NCBI GenBank assembly: GCA_017506865.1
Contig: JAFCMP010000057.1
Coordinates: forward strand, 434,001 to 498,000
Length of the DNA: 64,000 nucleotides
Direction: 5' to 3'
Source of the DNA: Tribonema minus
Lineage: Eukaryota > Sar > Xanthophyceae > Tribonematales > Tribonemataceae
A program made the position numbers and the translations under genes. Every line of letters starts with the position of its first letter. Position 1 is the stretch's first letter. The notes beneath the pieces were generated by a model. That model saw nothing but the letters and a program-made list of their open reading frames with translations, was not told where the DNA came from and made no database searches. This document shows, one piece after another, positions 59,659 to 64,000 of the stretch.

Positions 59659-60300
59659 GCCACTGCTGAATATAGCTGCTTTGGAAAAAGTACAACTTTG
59701 AGTACAATAAGATGCACCGCGGCGGCACAGCCTCATTTCCGCTTATGCTATATCCTGCGCATGAAGTTCACGAGAGCACGCTACACTAGTTCATTGTGCA
59801 AACCTCAGCCATATGTGCTGTGTGTGCTTCTAGATTGTGCACTAACAAGGACTGAATTTGCCAGTCCTGATGGAATTTCACGTTGGCTTGTTCCAACTTG
59901 AACAGGAGCCAGCTGGTTGCAGTTGTGTTGCATGCAGCCACACACATGGTAGCCTGCAGCGCGTCAAACCCCATGAGCTGCAATTCATGGTTCCCTTACC
60001 TTGTGTCCGGACCGTGCCGTAGTGTTCGTTTCATATCCTGACAGCGGGACAAAGCCGTGAAACCGTGGCGTTGCATGATGACGTCACTGCTGAATCAGGA
60101 AGGGGAAATGGGTTGGTGTATGTAGACTCCGGCAACCGTCAATATCGTATCAAGAAGATTCAATAGTTCGTAATTATGATAGCAAGCTATCACACTTGTG
60201 TGCGCACATAGAACATACTACCCGTGAGGGCACTGGCAGTACAGGAAGAGTGAATCACAAGATCATCGGCCTTGGCATGACCAGCGCCTGCGACATCTCT
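59659..60300. other. Downstream flank of the BAH-domain gene; nothing recognised
   Basis: The interval contains the 3' UTR of the BAH gene. No open frame with protein-like character and no repeat beyond short motifs was seen. Confidence 0.5.
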
Positions 60301-62157
60301 GATACTGCGTAATACGATGTGGCGAGCACGCTGCAAGCACTGCAACCAGCACTCTCTGGGTGGGCAGCCTGAGGGGTGCTGCAGCAGGCGACTCCACTGG
60401 CAGGACCTCAAGCCGCGGCAACGTAACGGCCCGGGCATTGCTGAGGATGCGGCAACACAAGCGGTGCCGGCTGCAGTGCCTGTAGCAGCAGCACGTAGTA
60501 CTAGCACTACCAACAGCAGCAGCAACGGCAACAGCGGCACTGGCACTGGCAGTGGCGGTTGAAGGCGCGACCACTCCGGCAGCAGCAAGTGCATCAGCGG
60601 CAGGCCGCGCTGCCGCCGCAGCGGCAACAACCGTAATGGTTACAGAACTGAGTCTAGCGGCTGCAGTGCCGCACTGGCTGCAAGCGGCACAGCCGCTCCA
60701 GTGCCGGCCGTTAATGGCGCAGCCATTCTGGTGACACACGGCGCAGCTGCCGCTGGACCAGTGGCCACGGCGGCAGCACAGGCAGCACCAGCGGCAGCAG
60801 CAGCGGCAGCGCACGGCACAGCTACATACTTCGTCGGCAGCAGCAGCGAACAGTTTCAGCTGCTGCCTCAGAGGCCGCTGCGGCATCACATGTTGTACCT
60901 CCGAGTCAGGCTACCTCGGCGGCGTCACTAGCAGCAGCATCAACGGCAGCTGCTGGCATAGGCAGCACAGCTGCTCTGCGGCCGCCCCAGAGCAGACTGA
61001 GTGCCACAGTGCACCACTCAGTGCACCACAGGCAGGGGCAGCGGCAGCAGGCAGCGCTGCAGTCGTGCCAGCGCCGACAGCGGCAAGGGCAGTGGCAGCG
61101 GCCAATGTGGCAGGTGCCGCACTTGCACCTGCCGCAACGGCAGCAGCAACACCGTGTTCTGGGGGGAGGGAATTTTTTGATACAATCCGCAATTTATCAA
61201 GACACGCCCCGAGGTCGCGGCAGGCGTGTGCGTCCGGGGTAATTGCCGGTAGGCTTGATCAAGGCCTTTCCTGTTCAATTTTCTGAAGCCAACCACACAG
61301 ATCTCTTCAAGGTTTTGAAACTTCAACTTTCACTTCAACTTTAACTTCCTTCAACTTGAAGTTGAAATGAAAGATTTTGGATCGTGGAGATGATGTTGTA
61401 GTTAAAAATTTTGAAAGTGGAAAAGGACTTTCAAAAGGATTGAGCCTTTTTCGGCCTGGATTTCACAGGGCGTGTCCGCCGGCCTCACTGTGGCACCCGT
61501 GGTGCCTTCCGATCTCGAGAATTGGCGTATTGTTTCAAAAAATTCCCTCCGATGTTACACCAGCAGCAGCAACGGCAGGCGGCGCAGCTGCTCCAGGCTG
61601 AGCGCACGCAGCAGCGGCAGCCGTCGATGCAGGCGCTGCGCGTCCCACATCAGCAATGCTACAACTTCAAGTTGAACTTGAACGTGCAGCAGCAGCTGCT
61701 AGCAGCAGAGCCTCGGTGGCGCACCTGCCCCTTTCAAGTCACCTATGCGGACGATCACCACAGCTGCCGCATCCTTGCGTGCGACAACAGGTGACAAACT
61801 AGAACATCTACTGCCAGCAGCCCTATTATATGCCACTGCAGCAGCAGCAGCCTGGCAGCAGCCACCTATGCAACAGCCGCCGCCGCCAGCAGGTGGTGGG
61901 ACTGGAGCTGCGGACGCTGCTTGTGGTGTACTTGATGTCAGTGCTATGCAGTTGCAGTGCAGCCAGAGGCGCCTTAATCAGAGTGTGCGTGCAGATTCGT
62001 CGTCCCCGAGCTGACAGATGAAGTTGAGGCGGACCTGCCACTGTTACAGCTGCCCCAGGCCCTGGGCACGCAGCGTACGCAAGCACTTCAAGGCTTGCTC
62101 GATTCCGATCGCAGCGCCACATGCACTTGATCGGCATATGGCATTTCTCAACTTCCA
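60300..62157. repeat. GCA/CAG-rich low-complexity region
   Basis: Interrupted GCA, CAG and CGG triplet tracts dominate 60440-61160 and 61560-61960, giving spurious Ala/Gln/Ser-rich open frames on both strands. Short protein-like stretches (for example ARCKHC near 60324 and FVVPELTDEVEADLPLLQLP near 61998) suggest this may be decayed coding DNA of a repetitive-protein gene or transposon, but nothing is continuous. Confidence 0.6.
61165..61550. mobile_element. Fold-back / MITE-like element with inverted ends
   Basis: The left end GGAGGGAATTTTTTGATACA is matched by the reverse complement of the right end (GGAGGGAATTTTTTGAAACA). Similarity extends about 36 bp with several mismatches, and more loosely to about 50. 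The interior is non-coding, with CTTCAACTT-type repeats near 61320-61360. I could not find a convincing target-site duplication, so the superfamily is open. Confidence 0.55.
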
Positions 62158-62892
62158 GTGCACCCTACAACGGCTGCATTTGACGGAATGCCTTGGCAGC
62201 TGGCGTTGAAGCATTCCATCAGAGTAGAGCAGCAGGCTTCGCGCTGCAAGCTGTCACGGTGCAGGAAGTCGCTGGGCGGCAGTTTGCACGCGCGGCTCTG
62301 TCAAGCACCATGCACCAAAGCACATTACACCATTGCGCACAACAGCGTCAAGCGGGCCACACAGCGCATGCTGAACACACGGCTGGTTGACGAGGACTAC
62401 ACGCCATTCCTGACGTCTCCGGCAGATCCCAGGATTGACATCGTGCTGCCTGCCAACGCCTTTCCGGTCAATGGCTACGATGACAAGTCGCGTCAGGAAC
62501 GGCTCATGGTGGACGTCGCCTACTACGAGGCACAGGTGCAAGCGGCGACTCGGAAGACTGCAGGGGACCCCATGCATGCGGTGCTGCCACGACCAAGAGG
62601 CCATCAAACTGACTACGATCAGAATTGCTACAAACTTGCCAGTTTGGCAATCGGGCAACGTGGCCGCAGGGGCAGAAGCTTTTGGAAGTCATTGCTGCAG
62701 AGTGCGCAAGCAGGATGTCGGTTTCTGCAGCAGCTTCTCCTCCGAAAGGCACATGTACTTGTAGCACTGGCGCGCATACGCTCAGCTCTCTCGGCAGCGC
62801 TCCACAAAGTATGTAGCGCAATGGTGGCCTATGGTGGCTGGCAAATGTGGAGTCCAATGAGCCCCGGGGTGGACACATGTACGAGGAAGTAG
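62158..62892 (+). pseudogene. Orphan RLE-type endonuclease fragment of an older LINE
   Basis: The 244-codon frame has the order seen in the RLE region of the intact LINE: a Cys/His stretch (CRKSLGG...CQAPC...H), AHNSVKRATQRML, then PRIDIVLP, ERLMVDVAYYEAQVQ and NCYKLASLAIGQRG, comparable to the intact element's HNATHTAQKRCLQRIL, YRADTVIDP, IVLDTSV and VPFVQESYGRLG. Similarity is at motif level only, so this belongs to a different, older lineage. No RT is found upstream; the preceding 1.8 kb is triplet-rich. The start given is the first in-frame start of the open frame, not a proven initiation site. It could alternatively be a host gene derived from such an element. Confidence 0.45.
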
Positions 62893-64000
62893 TGGGGGGG
62901 GAGATGCCATGCATGCACTTGGCGATGCTGTTCTGAAATGAGTGTCAGTATGCATTGGTCTCAAAAACACCTTTTCATAAGATGCACAACATGTAGACTC
63001 TGGTAGCAAGGTTGAGGGCGACCATCTGGGCTTTTTCGCGCCCTAAGCAAAAATCAATGAGAGGTACAATTTAGGCTTTTTCGCGCCCTGAGCGTGAATC
63101 AACAAGGTATAATTTTGCTTAGAAGTAATTGTTAATGCGCATTGCGACACTTTCAGGTTTTCACAAAGTACATGATATAAGCCGTAGCTCCTCGGTCATC
63201 GGTCATGAATGTTGGAAGGGTAAGCAGTGGACGGCTGGCAACCTCGAGGGTTCACACCAGACCACTGTGGCACACCCTACTACACGTACACAGGCATGCC
63301 ACACTATGCAACCGCCATGCTACCGCAGCCCCCCCCCCCCCCGGTTGCCAGGCCCCCACCCCTGTCACAAATGCCGCTGCCACCACTGGCAGGCAGCAGC
63401 TGCCGGCACTGGCCTGCAGGCAACTGAGCGCCGCCATCGCCCTACCATTACCCGCAATCCCCCCCGCGTGCTCAGTCCCAGTGCTGAAAACTGCACTAGC
63501 CCCTACAGCAACTATCACCACTACTGCCCTCGCCAGCTGTTGCACAACTCCCCAGCAGCGTCACGCTGCTCCCACCCCAACCCCTCACACACAGTGCTTC
63601 GTCAATTGATATCTGCTGAGCCTGCAGGCGCACGCATCGCTCTGCAAACGGAGCCCGCCGGGACCCCTGCCCCGCCTGCACCCCGGGCCACTTCCCTGTG
63701 CAGCCACGCGAGTTTGTACTTTTTATTAATTCTCGCTCGGGGCGCCAGAAAGCCCAGATGAATGAATGGCATCTAACTTGAAGCTTGCTGTACGGAACTA
63801 CATGTCGTGTGACAGTCTGAAAGTGTCTTAACGACAACCACTCAAACGCCGCCGCCGCCAAATGGCATCTCGGGATCCGCCCCTACTTCCTCCTCCATGT
63901 GCCCCCCCCCCCTGGATTCTGCCATGTTTGTCATGACACGGCCAGAGTACGCCATGTGGAGCACTGCCGACAGTGCCGAGCGTAAGCGCGCCAGGGCGAT
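62893..64000. other. Proline/cytosine-rich right edge with weak coding signals
   Basis: A 44-bp imperfect tandem pair (units starting GGCTTTTTCGCGCCCT at about 63029 and 63073) is present. Plus-strand 63227-63420 reads GFTPDHCGTPYYTYTGMPHY then a proline run, and a frame from about 63924 (MFVMTRPEYAMWSTADSAER) is open to the window edge, so a gene may begin here. Poly-C runs at about 63331 and 63902 make frames unreliable. Confidence 0.3.

Noticed and set aside
60300-61960. Ala/Gln-rich proteins on both strands
   Set aside because: They follow directly from GCA/CAG triplet tracts and occur in every frame, so they are not evidence of coding.

Overview
This is eukaryotic nuclear DNA, most likely from a chlorophyte green alga. 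Genes are split into many short exons by introns of a few hundred bases to over 2 kb with GT(or GC)...TGCAG borders. The conserved proteins are eukaryotic (beta-COP, U2AF large subunit, an SLC43-type transporter). The LINE resembles the RLE-carrying, cysteine-protease-carrying non-LTR elements known from green algae. The species itself is not determined.

Layout. 1-13022 (+): the last 15 exons of the coatomer beta subunit gene; the first ~220 residues lie outside the window. Its introns carry two non-autonomous DNA transposons with clean target duplications: a TA-flanked one at 3375-3921 and a hAT-type one at 5201-6061. 13352-20872 (-): a broken, inverted copy of a BAH-domain gene whose parent lies at 54103-59658 (+). 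The broken copy was hit by a 5'-truncated LINE (15587-18315, 14-bp target duplication). 20890-24015: non-coding, with a (CA)n/(C)n tract and a strong hairpin. 24016-28917 (+): complete U2AF large subunit gene, 9 exons. 30942-40692 (+): an apparently intact ~9.75-kb LINE with one 2950-codon ORF (proline hexapeptide repeat, zinc-finger-like clusters, OTU-like protease, reverse transcriptase, restriction-like endonuclease), bounded by a 12-bp target duplication. 41381-46162 (-): complete 7-exon SLC43-like major facilitator gene. 46163-54100: mostly unassigned, with a LINE 3' end at ~48360 and weak coding signals that may be 5' exons of the BAH gene. 54103-59658 (+): BAH-domain gene. 60300-62160: GCA-rich low-complexity DNA with a fold-back element. 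62158-62892 (+): an old endonuclease-like LINE remnant. 62893-64000: proline-rich, weakly coding DNA.

The host genes have unrelated housekeeping roles (vesicle coat, splicing, transport, chromatin-type reader). The most unusual content is the LINE family. Its large protein combines an OTU-like protease with RT and RLE. Three 3' ends in the window abut GTACA, and both bounded insertions sit at TGTACA sites, which suggests target preference. The BAH-gene inverted duplication, sharing intron positions and intron sequence, shows DNA-level segmental duplication followed by decay of one copy.
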